Positions 14,371 through 22,445 of a DNA stretch of 26,551 nucleotides are shown here, one piece after another. Origin of the DNA: an uncultured Lachnospiraceae bacterium (GTDB lineage: Bacteria > Bacillota > Clostridia > Lachnospirales > Lachnospiraceae); contig CAJUTD010000018.1 in NCBI GenBank assembly GCA_910589635.1, forward strand, positions 17,412 to 43,962. The letters run 5' to 3'. The notes below the pieces were generated by a model. It worked only from the letters and a program-made list of their open reading frames with translations, had not been told where the DNA came from and searched no databases. A program made the translations under genes and the position numbers. Within the stretch, counting starts at the first letter, position 1, and each line of letters starts with the position of its first letter.

Positions 14371-17325
14371 CTATTTCTTCTTAATCGTAATCGTCTTTTT
14401 CATGGTAACCTTTCCTACTTTGGCCGTTACCGTAACTTTACCGGTCTTCTTCTTAGCAGTCAACTTGCCTTTCTTACTAATGCTTGCCAGCTTCTTGCCT
14501 TTCTTATCGAGAGACCATGTTACTTTACCGCTAATGCCCGTGACCTTTAAAGTAATGGACTTCTTGATTTTCACCTTGGAATCTCCGGTAATCTCGCCAA
14601 CCTTGAAATTCAATTTCTTGGTGATTGTCTTTCCTCCGGCTTTCACCTTCACAATGACAGTTCCCGTCCCAGCTTTCTTGGCCGTCACTTTTCCCTTAGA
14701 CACAGAGACAGCGCCCGTCGCACGGTAGGTAGTTGTAGCGCCTGCGGTCTTGACTACTGCCGGATAAGTAATTGTAATATCTGTCTTTTCTCCCTTTGCA
14801 AGCGTTGTTTTCTTCGCCTTTACGGAAACGCCTTTTATGTTGAGGTCTACCTTAACGATCGTCTGGTACTCCATCTCAAATCCGTCAGATGCCGCTTTCA
14901 CTTTGGTCGTAATGATGGCATAGCCCAGTTTCATACCCTTCACCGTACCGGTATTTTTATCAACAGTTGCAACGCCTGGATTGCTGGAAGTATATTCTAC
15001 TGTAACATACGGTTTCACTTCTGCCGGAATCACAGACGCCAGCGCATTACTGGTTCCCTTAGGCGCCACCGTAAAGTCTTTGAACTTCGTCTTATCAATC
15101 TTGGCAAAGGGATCGATATATGCTTCTGCAAACGTAAGCTTGGCGATTGCATTCTTAATGTTTCTCGTCAAGGCATCCGCTTCTTCCTGATTGGCGACAT
15201 CCGCCCCCTTTTCAAGCAGCTGTGTGAGATTTTGCTTAGACTCTTCCGTATAATATTTAAAATCTGCGGCATTCTTAGCTGTGTTTGCCTCCGCCAATGC
15301 TGCGTCTAACGCCGTGCGGTCTAAAAGCATCACCTTAAGGTCAAATGATATCTCCGCTTTCAAAGCCCCTGATTTGGCAGTTCCGGTCATCGTTACATTC
15401 TGTTCGGTATCTTTACACTTAACAATACCGTCATCGGTAATAACATCCGTATTGCCAGATTTCCAGGTAACGCTGACTCCATTGATGTTCTCCGGCAGTG
15501 AAAGATTGTATTTAATCTCATCCTTGGAAGTATTCTTGCCAAGAATCTTATCTACGGTCAGTTCTTCCCTGACCTGAGCCTCAAACTCGCGTTGGTACGC
15601 AGGGTCAGACAACTGAACATCCTCATTCGTCATCGCCTTGTCATATATCTTAAATTCAGAGATCAGCCCCTTAAAGTATTCGTCCTGTCCCCAACAGGAT
15701 TTGCCGATATAGCCTAAAATACCATCCTTGCAGCCTGGTGTAACAATATCATCCATTATGCTGTAACCGGAAACCAATTCATCCCCGTTGTCTCCTTTAA
15801 TCATGACGCCGTTCCAATACAGCCGGATCTTCCCTTCGTCAAACACCATGTTTACCGTGTAAAACTTATTGCGTTCTGGAACAAGCGAGGTCGCAAACAA
15901 CTTCTCCGTTGTACTGTCTTTGATACCGGCTCTCAGCTGCGTATTCTGAAAATTCGGCGACAGGAACATATAATTAGTGCCCGTCGACTGCGGGTTGGAG
16001 CCAAAGCAGAACAACCATGCCATGAATACATCGGCAGTCTTGGTAAATTTTACCTGAATAGTAAACTTTTCCTTGTCCGTCAGTTTGTCCATGATAGATA
16101 ACGGAAGATCCACATACGTCTGGTTTGCCGTAGAAGATTTATTGCCGTCTAATTTCAACGCCCCATTCTCAAAGCTGTATTTCTCACCGTGCAGTGTCGC
16201 GTCATTGCCATTGCCCGTGATGTCTATCAGCTTACCGTCTACCGCCTGGGACAAATCATAATCCACGACCACCCCTTCTTCTTTCGCGTTGGGGTCTCTG
16301 ACAATAACCGTTGTCTCTGCAGTCTTGGCAGTCGCTTCATCCCCATCATATATAGCGGTAGTGGTAATCACAGTCGTGCCTGCTTTTTTCGCTGTAACTA
16401 CACCGGTAGCTGCATCTACAGAGGCGATCGTTGCATCCGCTGAAGCATAGCTGTATGTAATCTTAGATGCATCCACGCCACTCGGCGGAGTAACTGTTAC
16501 AGAGACAGCTGCGCTTCCCAATAACATTTTAATCTGCTCGCTTACTGTCAGCTTGCCTTCCACAAAGACGTCTTTTTCCGTCCTGGGGTCAAACATCTTA
16601 TAGATCTGATTGGCGGTCAGCTTCTTATCGTAAATCTGAACGTCATCCAGCCAGCCGTTAAATGTTCCGTCTGCGCCCCAATAGGTAGTTCCTAACAGGA
16701 TATTCCTATCATTGCCTTTGAGGATGCTTGATGCGCCGGCCTTTGTCGATTTGAGGACGCCATCCTGGTAAATTTCCAACGTAGAGCCTTCCTGGGCAAT
16801 CGTAAGCATCGTCCACTGATCCTTTACCATATTTACATTTGCTATGGGGTCTTGGTAAGCGCCTGCATACTTTCCCCATACCCGGGCTTTCCCTTCTGTA
16901 CCGCTTCCGGCAAACCCAACCCATTCCTGATTCGGGTCGCCTGCTCCCAACAGGAAAATTGCATTATTGTTGGCGATTGTATCTACATTTGACTTCATCC
17001 ACACATTAACCGTATAATTCTCGCCGATGTTCCCCGGCAGGCTCAGCGCATGGCTTCCCAGTTTAACAGATTTGTCCCCTGCTTTGCCCGACCTTCCCGT
17101 CTCATAAACCGGAGTGGCCGTCGATGCAGCGTTCCCTGCTCCAACTACTGTAAGCGCATCATCCGGGCTTACCGTACTGTTCAAACTCTCTGCATTAAAA
17201 TCAAAGCTGTATATTGGCGCTTCCGCCGCCACTTCCGCCTTTGCCGTCGTCACGTTCCCGGTAAATACGGAGGTGACTGCCAGCGCGCCGACAAGCAGCC
17301 CGCTTATTATCTTCTTAAATCTCAT
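14371..17325 (-). CDS. Large secreted protein with two LamG domains and multiple Ig-like domains
   Basis: The start is the ATG at 17325 (984 residues): it gives a clean signal peptide (MRFKKIISGLLVGALAVTSV, cleavage near AKA) and has a GGGAG site 9 bases upstream. The open frame upstream to 17421 adds only a hydrophilic tail. Domains, in mature-frame order: LamG/concanavalin-like jelly-roll 1 (about 38-245), BIG_2 Ig domain (about 255-345), LamG 2 (about 355-570), atypical Ig domain (about 583-666), a FIVAR-like helical domain (about 668-732), then three Ig-like domains to the end, increasingly Lys-rich (KKGKLTAKKKTGKVTVTAKV). LamG domains often bind glycans. No catalytic domain is recognised, so a binding, scaffolding or adhesion role is likely. 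There is no sorting signal; the basic C-terminal domains may bind the wall. It is the first gene of the operon with the GH43-like enzyme. Confidence 0.85.
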   Translation of the reverse strand: MRFKKIISGLLVGALAVTSVFTGNVTTAKAEVAAEAPIYSFDFNAESLNSTVSPDDALTVVGAGNAASTATPVYETGRSGKAGDKSVKLGSHALSLPGNIGENYTVNVWMKSNVDTIANNNAIFLLGAGDPNQEWVGFAGSGTEGKARVWGKYAGAYQDPIANVNMVKDQWTMLTIAQEGSTLEIYQDGVLKSTKAGASSILKGNDRNILLGTTYWGADGTFNGWLDDVQIYDKKLTANQIYKMFDPRTEKDVFVEGKLTVSEQIKMLLGSAAVSVTVTPPSGVDASKITYSYASADATIASVDAATGVVTAKKAGTTVITTTAIYDGDEATAKTAETTVIVRDPNAKEEGVVVDYDLSQAVDGKLIDITGNGNDATLHGEKYSFENGALKLDGNKSSTANQTYVDLPLSIMDKLTDKEKFTIQVKFTKTADVFMAWLFCFGSNPQSTGTNYMFLSPNFQNTQLRAGIKDSTTEKLFATSLVPERNKFYTVNMVFDEGKIRLYWNGVMIKGDNGDELVSGYSIMDDIVTPGCKDGILGYIGKSCWGQDEYFKGLISEFKIYDKAMTNEDVQLSDPAYQREFEAQVREELTVDKILGKNTSKDEIKYNLSLPENINGVSVTWKSGNTDVITDDGIVKCKDTEQNVTMTGTAKSGALKAEISFDLKVMLLDRTALDAALAEANTAKNAADFKYYTEESKQNLTQLLEKGADVANQEEADALTRNIKNAIAKLTFAEAYIDPFAKIDKTKFKDFTVAPKGTSNALASVIPAEVKPYVTVEYTSSNPGVATVDKNTGTVKGMKLGYAIITTKVKAASDGFEMEYQTIVKVDLNIKGVSVKAKKTTLAKGEKTDITITYPAVVKTAGATTTYRATGAVSVSKGKVTAKKAGTGTVIVKVKAGGKTITKKLNFKVGEITGDSKVKIKKSITLKVTGISGKVTWSLDKKGKKLASISKKGKLTAKKKTGKVTVTAKVGKVTMKKTITIKKK

Positions 17326-17424
17326 GATATCTTCTCCCTTCCTTGTAAAAATATGCTGCCGCCCTATATTCAGGCGTTTTTCTATCCATATGTCTGCATC
17401 CCTTTCCTTGGTGTCGTACACCTA

Positions 17425-17453
17425 ATTCTACAATGGCGCTTTTTTAGAAAAAC
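17425..17453 (-). promoter_or_regulatory. Candidate activator-dependent promoter of the LamG-GH43 operon
   Basis: On the minus strand TAGAAT (17430-17425) is a good -10 box, but the position 17 bases upstream holds GTTTTT (17453-17448), a poor -35. That weak -35 is covered by one copy of a 14-bp direct repeat. A weak -35 overlapped by a bound protein is typical of class II activation. Transcription would start near 17418, about 93 bases before the ATG. Confidence 0.45.
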
Positions 17454-17492
17454 CGACTTCTGAAATAATTTTATCCATAAAAACCGACTTCT
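17448..17492 (-). promoter_or_regulatory. Two 14-bp direct repeats, probable activator site
   Basis: AGAAGTCGGTTTTT (minus strand) occurs identically at 17492-17479 and 17461-17448, with a 31-bp period, about three helical turns. Same-face direct repeats abutting a -35 are typical of AraC-type or response-regulator binding. No such regulator is encoded in the window. Confidence 0.6.
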
Positions 17493-17730
17493 CCTGCCCT
17501 GGTAATCTTCCCTCCTCTCCCTTCCTTGGGGCTCAATGAATATAACAACCGATATCTATAAAAAAGAGCGCACATTGCGACTGTAATACCATTATCTCAT
17601 TTTACCAGTGAAAATCAATGTATTTTCTTCTTCTCTTAGTTGATTTTTTTAATATTTTCTCTTTTACTGTTCTTTTTTTGTGCATATTTATTAAAAATTT
17701 CACAAGATAAATATAACTTTTCTCAGAAGT
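17493..17730. other. A/T-rich intergenic stretch without genes
   Basis: No gene is seen. The stretch becomes very T-rich from 17620 to 17700. It contains GAAAAT/ATTTTC arms around a six-base spacer (17610-17627), which may be chance in such composition. Confidence 0.5.
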
Positions 17731-17759
17731 TTGACACTCCTGGCACCTTCTGATATTAT
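17731..17759 (+). promoter_or_regulatory. Promoter of a short transcription unit upstream of the pot operon
   Basis: A perfect TTGACA (17731-17736), a 17-base spacer and TATTAT (17754-17759). It drives rightward transcription starting near 17766 into a stretch that ends at the terminator at 17861-17908. Confidence 0.65.
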
Positions 17760-17780
17760 GTATCATAACAATTAAAAATC

Positions 17781-17834
17781 ATGCTGACTGCTTCAGGCAT
17801 TAATCTTACTGAACTGGTCGTAATTAAAGAGTAA
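17781..17834 (+). CDS. Tiny ORF (17 codons) upstream of the pot operon
   Basis: ATG to TAA reading MLTASGINLTELVVIKE. No Shine-Dalgarno sequence precedes it, and the ATG lies about 15 bases from the predicted transcript start. It may be chance. Its interest is its position just before a second tiny ORF that overlaps a terminator. Confidence 0.2.
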   Translation: MLTASGINLTELVVIKE

Positions 17835-17838
17835 CATC

Positions 17839-17886
17839 ATGAAACACAAATATCTGCTACAAAGCGTAAATCTTATTTCATTTTGA
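17839..17886 (+). CDS. Tiny ORF (15 codons) overlapping a terminator stem
   Basis: ATG to TGA reading MKHKYLLQSVNLISF. A weak AAAGAG site overlaps the end of the previous tiny ORF. The last nine or so codons occupy the whole 5' arm of the terminator and part of its loop, the arrangement of a leader peptide in attenuation. No codon run for one amino acid is present, so if it acts it would not be by simple amino-acid starvation. Confidence 0.25.
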   Translation: MKHKYLLQSVNLISF

Positions 17887-17908
17887 CAATAAGATTTACG
17901 CTTTTTTA
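17861..17908 (+). terminator. Strong rho-independent terminator before the regulator gene
   Basis: AAAGCGTAAATCTTAT (17861-17876) pairs perfectly with 17889-17904, a 16-bp stem with a 12-base loop, and the stem runs into TTTTTT (17902-17907). A new promoter begins 12 bases later. Confidence 0.85.
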
Positions 17909-17918
17909 TATTTGCCTA

Positions 17919-17946
17919 TTGACATTTAACGTTTCCCCTATATAAT
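17919..17946 (+). promoter_or_regulatory. Promoter of the regulator-potABCD operon
   Basis: Perfect TTGACA (17919-17924), a 16-base spacer and perfect TATAAT (17941-17946). Transcription starts near 17953, inside the inverted repeat at 17953-17971. Confidence 0.85.
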
Positions 17947-17952
17947 ATATCT

Positions 17953-17971
17953 TGTTTATCATTATTAAACA
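17953..17971. promoter_or_regulatory. Inverted repeat at the transcription start, probable operator
   Basis: TGTTTA (17953-17958) and TAAACA (17966-17971) are exact complements around a seven-base spacer. The site covers the predicted start of transcription, where a bound repressor would block initiation. The cupin-XRE protein encoded immediately downstream is the obvious candidate, which would make the operon autoregulated. Confidence 0.5.
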
Positions 17972-18017
17972 AAAAAATCATTATTACTTTTATCTCATAC
18001 AGTGAAGGAGGATTCCT

Positions 18018-18557
18018 ATGGACATTGGAAAACGCATGAAAGAACTGCGCATTCAATATGGCCTGACACAGCAGGAACTTGCCGACCGCAGCGAACTTTC
18101 CAAGGGCTTTATCTCCCAGCTGGAGCGCAACCTCACTTCTCCCTCGGTGGGCACGCTATTAGACATCATCCAATGCCTGGGCACAACCCCGGCGGAATTT
18201 TTCACCGACCAGGAACCGGAACAGATTGTATTCCGCCAGGAAGACTATTTCACGAAAGATATGGAAGAGCTTCACCACCAAATAAAATGGCTGATTCCCA
18301 ACGCTCAGAAAAATGCCATGGAGCCGGTGTTGATGACTTTGGCGCCCCACGGTATCTCCAAAACCCAGCTTCCCCATGAAGCGGAAGAATTCGGCTATGT
18401 CTTAAAGGGCAGCGTGAAATTGGTTTACGGCTCACGCTCCTTTACAGTCAGACAAGGAGAATCCTTTTATTTCATTGCCGGCAAAAAACACTATATCGAG
18501 AATTGCAGCGAAAGGGAGGCATCCATACTCTGGGTTTCTACTCCCCCCATTTTTTAG
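18018..18557 (+). CDS. XRE-family regulator with C-terminal cupin domain
   Basis: A 179-residue transcription factor. Residues 5-60 are an XRE helix-turn-helix (KELRIQYGLTQQELADRSELSKGFISQLERN). Residues about 108-175 are a cupin_2 fold (EAEEFGYVLKGSVKLVYGSR, then GESFYFIAGKKHYIENCSE). This is the layout of PuuR-type regulators, in which the cupin senses a small molecule. Its place as first gene of the potABCD operon, 12 bases before potA, suggests that it responds to polyamines. Strong AAGGAGG ribosome site 8 bases before the ATG. An inverted repeat at 17953-17971 is the likely operator. The ligand is inferred from context only. Confidence 0.9.
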   Translation: MDIGKRMKELRIQYGLTQQELADRSELSKGFISQLERNLTSPSVGTLLDIIQCLGTTPAEFFTDQEPEQIVFRQEDYFTKDMEELHHQIKWLIPNAQKNAMEPVLMTLAPHGISKTQLPHEAEEFGYVLKGSVKLVYGSRSFTVRQGESFYFIAGKKHYIENCSEREASILWVSTPPIF

Positions 18558-18569
18558 GAGGACACTGCC

Positions 18570-19643
18570 ATGAGCAAACGACTGATTGACTTGCAGCACA
18601 TCAGCAAATCCTATGACGGACAGATGGTGCTGGACGATTTGAATTTATATATTAGAGAGAATGAATTTCTGACACTGCTGGGCCCATCGGGTTGCGGGAA
18701 AACTACCACACTGCGGATTATCGGCGGTTTTGAGACGCCTGATGCGGGAAATGTCATTTTTGACGGCAAGGACATCACCAACCTTGCCCCCAACGAACGG
18801 CAATTAAACACGGTATTTCAGAAATACGCTTTATTTCCCCATATGTCCATCGCGGAAAATATTGCTTTCGGTTTAAAAATACGCAAAAAAAGTAAAGCTT
18901 ATATTGATGACAAAATCCGTTACGCGCTCAAACTTGTAAATTTGGACGGCTTTGAGAAGCGCACTGTCGACTCTTTGAGCGGCGGCCAGCAGCAGCGGAT
19001 TGCCATTGCCCGCGCCATCGTCAATGAGCCGAAAGTACTGCTTTTAGACGAGCCTTTAGGCGCGCTTGATCTAAAACTGCGCCAGGATATGCAATATGAA
19101 TTGATCCGCCTGAAAAATGAGCTCGGCATTACCTTTATCTATGTAACCCACGACCAGGAGGAGGCGCTTACCATGTCGGACACGATTGTGGTTATGAATC
19201 AGGGTTATATCCAGCAGATAGGCACGCCGGAGGATATCTACAATGAGCCTACCAACGCTTTTGTAGCCGACTTTATCGGTGAAAGCAACATCATAAACGG
19301 CACCATGCTCCATGACCGCCTGGTGCGGATTTTGGACGTCGATTTCCCCTGTGTGGACGAAGGCTTCGGCAATCACACTCCGGTGGACGTGGTCATCCGT
19401 CCGGAGGATGTGGAATTGGTTGCACCCGAAAAGGGCATGCTACAAGGCGAAGTAACTTCCTTGATTTTCAAGGGCGTACACTGGGAAATGGAAGTGCTTG
19501 CAAACGGCTGCGAATGGTTGGTACACGCCACGCAGATGCAGCCGTTGGGCTCCCATGTCGGCATTTTTGTGGACCCCTTCAATATCCAGATTATGAACAA
19601 ACCGGAATCCAATGATGAAAAGGCGGTGGAATCAGATGCGTAA
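18570..19643 (+). CDS. potA: Spermidine/putrescine ABC transporter, ATP-binding protein
   Basis: A 357-residue ABC ATPase that powers polyamine import. Visible motifs are Walker A GPSGCGKTT (38-46), Q-loop Q84, signature LSGGQ (136-140), Walker B VLLLDEP with D160-E161, and switch H194 in THDQEEA. A C-terminal TOBE-type regulatory domain follows (about 275-345, VDVVIRPEDVELVAPEKG). The length fits PotA. An AGGAGG site lies 8 bases before the ATG. It overlaps potB by 8 bases. Confidence 0.95.
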   Translation: MSKRLIDLQHISKSYDGQMVLDDLNLYIRENEFLTLLGPSGCGKTTTLRIIGGFETPDAGNVIFDGKDITNLAPNERQLNTVFQKYALFPHMSIAENIAFGLKIRKKSKAYIDDKIRYALKLVNLDGFEKRTVDSLSGGQQQRIAIARAIVNEPKVLLLDEPLGALDLKLRQDMQYELIRLKNELGITFIYVTHDQEEALTMSDTIVVMNQGYIQQIGTPEDIYNEPTNAFVADFIGESNIINGTMLHDRLVRILDVDFPCVDEGFGNHTPVDVVIRPEDVELVAPEKGMLQGEVTSLIFKGVHWEMEVLANGCEWLVHATQMQPLGSHVGIFVDPFNIQIMNKPESNDEKAVESDA

Positions 19644-20457
19644 TTTGAAACGCCAACTGCTGGCGGGCCCTTACATTCTATGGATGGCAGGATTTATCCT
19701 GCTGCCCACCCTGATGATACTTTACTATGCATTTACTACTACCAGTGGGAATTTTTCATTATTAAATATAAGCTCCATCACTTTTTCCGTGCACCTCAAA
19801 GCGCTGATTCTGTCACTGAAGCTGGCTTTAGCATGCACGCTTATCTGCCTGGCGCTATCCTACCCGCTCGCCATGATTTTAAATAAGATGAAATCGAAAA
19901 GCCAGGGACTAATTGTATTCATCTTTATCCTGCCAATGTGGATGAATTTCATGCTGCGTATTCTTGCCTGGCGGCTGCTCTTGTCCAACAATGGCGTCAT
20001 CAACTCACTGCTGGATATGATTGGACTGCCTGGCCTTGATATCCTTAACACGCCCAAGGCCGTCGTTTTCTGCATGGTGTACGATTTCCTTCCCTTTATG
20101 ATTCTGCCCATATATAACGCGATGGCACGCATCCAGGGAGACATCATAGAAGCTGCTAAGGATTTGGGCGCGGGAAACATTACGATTTTCTTTAAAATCA
20201 TCGTTCCCTTAACAATGTCCGGTGTCATCAGCGGCATTATCATGGTTTTTGTGCCTGCGCTGACCTCTTTTGCCATCTCAGATCTTTTGGGCGGCGGCAA
20301 AGTACTTCTAATTGGAAACGTCATTGAGCAGGCGTTTATGCAAGAATATAACTGGAACTTAGGCTCCGGCCTTTCCGTCGTGCTGATGGTGTTTGTAATT
20401 GCCAGCATGGCGCTGATGAACGCACACGGAGACGAGGGAGGAGGTACTTTCACATGA
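19636..20457 (+). CDS. potB: Spermidine/putrescine ABC transporter, permease
   Basis: A 273-residue inner-membrane permease with about six helices and the ABC permease EAA loop (EAAKDLGAGNITIFFKIIVP, contacting PotA). The start is set at the ATG at 19636, inside the last codons of potA and 7 bases after AAGGCGGTGG. ATGs at 19612 and 19615 are also open but lack a ribosome site. It overlaps potC by 4 bases (ATGA), so translation is probably coupled. Confidence 0.93.
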   Translation: MRNLKRQLLAGPYILWMAGFILLPTLMILYYAFTTTSGNFSLLNISSITFSVHLKALILSLKLALACTLICLALSYPLAMILNKMKSKSQGLIVFIFILPMWMNFMLRILAWRLLLSNNGVINSLLDMIGLPGLDILNTPKAVVFCMVYDFLPFMILPIYNAMARIQGDIIEAAKDLGAGNITIFFKIIVPLTMSGVISGIIMVFVPALTSFAISDLLGGGKVLLIGNVIEQAFMQEYNWNLGSGLSVVLMVFVIASMALMNAHGDEGGGTFT

Positions 20458-21254
20458 TGAAAAAATCTGCGGAACGCATTTATCTTTTTGTGATTTTTTT
20501 ATTTTTGTATCTGCCGATTATAGTGCTGATTGTACTGTCCTTTAACGATTCCAAGGCCAAAGTGGTCTGGGGCGGATTTACCTTGCGCTGGTATCGGGAA
20601 CTGTTCTCTAACAGCACAATCATGGAAGCTTTTTACACCACAATTTTTATCTCCCTGGCCTCCGCAGTGCTTGCCACCGTCTTGGGAACGCTGGCAGCCC
20701 TTGGTATTGACGCCATGCGAAAACGTGGCAAAGCAATTATGCTGGGCGCCACAAACATCCCATTATTAAACGCAGATATCGTGACCGGTATTTCCATGAT
20801 GCTCCTGTTTGTGCGTTTTACACGCCTTGGCTTCACTACTGTGCTTATTGCACATATTACATTTAACATTCCTTATGTAATTTTAAATGTCCTGCCTAAA
20901 TTAAAACAGGGCAGCCGCACCACCTATGAGGCGGCGCTGGATTTAGGCGCAACGCCTTTATATGCATTTTACAAGATCACCTGGCCGCAAATCCTGCCCG
21001 GCGTGCTCTCCGGCTTCCTGATGGCAATGACAATGTCGCTGGACGATTTTTCGGTCACCTATTTCACAAAAGGCGCCGGCATCAATACACTGTCCACGAT
21101 GATTTATACGGAGATGCGCAAAGGCATCCGCCCGGAAATGTACGCGCTGTCCACAATCTTATTTCTGATTGCCCTGGTACTGCTGCTATTCATGAATTTC
21201 CGGCCTGCGGCGCGCAAAGAAAAATCGAAACAAAAGGACAGGAGGTTCTCATGA
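20454..21254 (+). CDS. potC: Spermidine/putrescine ABC transporter, permease
   Basis: A 266-residue second permease with about six membrane helices and its own EAA loop (EAALDLGATPLYAFYKITWP). It pairs with PotB to form the channel. The double ATG at 20454/20457 follows GGAGGAGGT. The C-terminal tail is short and basic (RKEKSKQKDRR). It overlaps potD by 4 bases. Confidence 0.93.
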   Translation: MMKKSAERIYLFVIFLFLYLPIIVLIVLSFNDSKAKVVWGGFTLRWYRELFSNSTIMEAFYTTIFISLASAVLATVLGTLAALGIDAMRKRGKAIMLGATNIPLLNADIVTGISMMLLFVRFTRLGFTTVLIAHITFNIPYVILNVLPKLKQGSRTTYEAALDLGATPLYAFYKITWPQILPGVLSGFLMAMTMSLDDFSVTYFTKGAGINTLSTMIYTEMRKGIRPEMYALSTILFLIALVLLLFMNFRPAARKEKSKQKDRRFS

Positions 21255-22303
21255 AAAAAACATTACTGCTTCTTCTGGGAATTCTGGCTGTTTCCGGTCT
21301 TTTTGCCGGCTGCGCCAAAGATTCCCCCAACACCCTGACTGTCTTAAATTATGGAAAATATATCGAACCGGAAGTAATAGACATGTTCGAGGAGGAGACT
21401 GGAATAAAGGTGGAGTATGAGGAATACATCACCCCGGAAAATATGTATACCAAGTACAAGGCAGGAGCCATTGATTATGATTTAATCTGCACCTCGGACT
21501 ACATGATTGAAAAACTGATAAATGAGGGCGAAGTCCTGGAAATGGATTACAGCAATATCCCGCTAATTGAAAATCTGGACAGCGCCTATTTTGACTTTTC
21601 CAAGTCCTTTGATCCGCAAAACAAATATACGCTCCCTTACTTTTTCGGAACAGTGGGCATCCTCTATAATAAGCAAATAGTGGACGAATCGAAGGTGGAT
21701 TCTTGGGATATCCTGTGGGATAAAGAATATGCCGGTAAAATCATTATGGCAGATTCTGTCCGTGACTCTTTTATGGTGGCTGAGAAACGTTTGGGTTACT
21801 CTTTGAATATTACGGATGAGGAAAAGCTGCGCGAGGCGCAGAGCCTGCTCATTGAACAGAAACCCCTGGTCTACTCCTATCTGGTAGATGAGGCTCAGGA
21901 TGAAATGATTGCGGAAAACGCCGCGATGGCTGTCGTCTATTCCGGGGAGGCCGGATTAGCGCTTGAATACAACGATAAACTGGCATTTTCTGTACCGAAA
22001 GAGGGTTCCAATATGTGGATTGACTCTTGGTTCATGCCAAAAAGTGCGAAACATATCGAAAATGCAGAAAAATTCCTCAATTTTCTCTGCCGGGAAGATA
22101 TTGCCCTCCTGAATTTCGATTATGTATATTATGCCACGCCCAACACCAAGGTGAAAAATTCCTTAGAAGCAGAACTTCAGGAGAATACCACCATCTTCCC
22201 CCCCACAGAAGTCCTCGACAACTGCGAGGTCTTTAAATCTCTGGATGACGAGGCAACTATGCGCTATAACCTGTACTGGAAGGAAATTAAATCTGCGGAT
22301 TAA
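21251..22303 (+). CDS. potD: Spermidine/putrescine-binding lipoprotein
   Basis: A 350-residue substrate-binding lipoprotein. The signal peptide ends in a lipobox LFAGC, with lipidated C21, which tethers it to the outer face of the membrane in a Gram-positive. The mature part is a PotD/PotF-type periplasmic-binding fold (TLTVLNYGKYIEPEVIDMFE, then DYDLICTSDYMIEKL and YTLPYFFGTVGILYN). The DNA upstream (AGGAGGTTCTC) gives a good ribosome site. No convincing terminator follows the stop codon; a tiny GCCC/GGGC hairpin at 22312-22322 has no U-tract. Confidence 0.94.
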   Translation: MKKTLLLLLGILAVSGLFAGCAKDSPNTLTVLNYGKYIEPEVIDMFEEETGIKVEYEEYITPENMYTKYKAGAIDYDLICTSDYMIEKLINEGEVLEMDYSNIPLIENLDSAYFDFSKSFDPQNKYTLPYFFGTVGILYNKQIVDESKVDSWDILWDKEYAGKIIMADSVRDSFMVAEKRLGYSLNITDEEKLREAQSLLIEQKPLVYSYLVDEAQDEMIAENAAMAVVYSGEAGLALEYNDKLAFSVPKEGSNMWIDSWFMPKSAKHIENAEKFLNFLCREDIALLNFDYVYYATPNTKVKNSLEAELQENTTIFPPTEVLDNCEVFKSLDDEATMRYNLYWKEIKSAD

Positions 22304-22390
22304 ATTTAATAGCCCTTTGGGCACACGATCCCAGGTTTCAGCCAACGGCTATCTCATGTACGAAATAACTATAAAATTTCTTTGCGGCCA

Positions 22391-22419
22391 TTGCATTTCC
22401 CATTCAAACATGCTAAACT
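22391..22419 (+). promoter_or_regulatory. Promoter of the DUF5688 gene
   Basis: TTGCAT (22391-22396), a 17-base spacer and TAAACT (22414-22419), with an extended -10 TG (TGC before it). Transcription would start near 22426, at the base of the hairpin at 22423-22445. Confidence 0.5.
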
Positions 22420-22422
22420 AGA

Positions 22423-22445
22423 GTCCACACATATCTCGTGTGGGC
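22423..22445 (+). other. 5' leader hairpin of the DUF5688 transcript
   Basis: GTCCACAC (22423-22430) pairs with GTGTGGGC (22438-22445), an 8-bp stem with one G-U pair and a seven-base loop, followed by TTTTCC. It is either a weak terminator for the pot operon or a stabilising 5' hairpin on the new transcript. The promoter position favours the second for new transcripts; both roles are possible. Confidence 0.4.

Larger units (their letters stand above)
17766..17908 (+). ncRNA. Short promoter-to-terminator transcript, small RNA or leader
   Basis: A strong promoter (17731-17759) and a strong terminator (17861-17908) bracket about 140 bases that encode no large protein. Two tiny ORFs lie inside: 17781-17834 (17 codons, MLTASGINLTELVVIKE, no ribosome site) and 17839-17886 (15 codons, MKHKYLLQSVNLISF, with AAAGAG 7 bases upstream). 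They are separated by four bases. The second ends in the terminator loop, so its translation would cover the 5' arm of the stem. It is either an independent small RNA or an attenuated leader for the pot operon. It matches no RNA family that I recognise. Confidence 0.45.

Noticed and set aside
17326..17421. 32-codon N-terminal extension of the LamG protein
   Set aside because: It would hide the signal peptide inside the protein. The ATG at 17325 has a ribosome site and gives a proper export signal.
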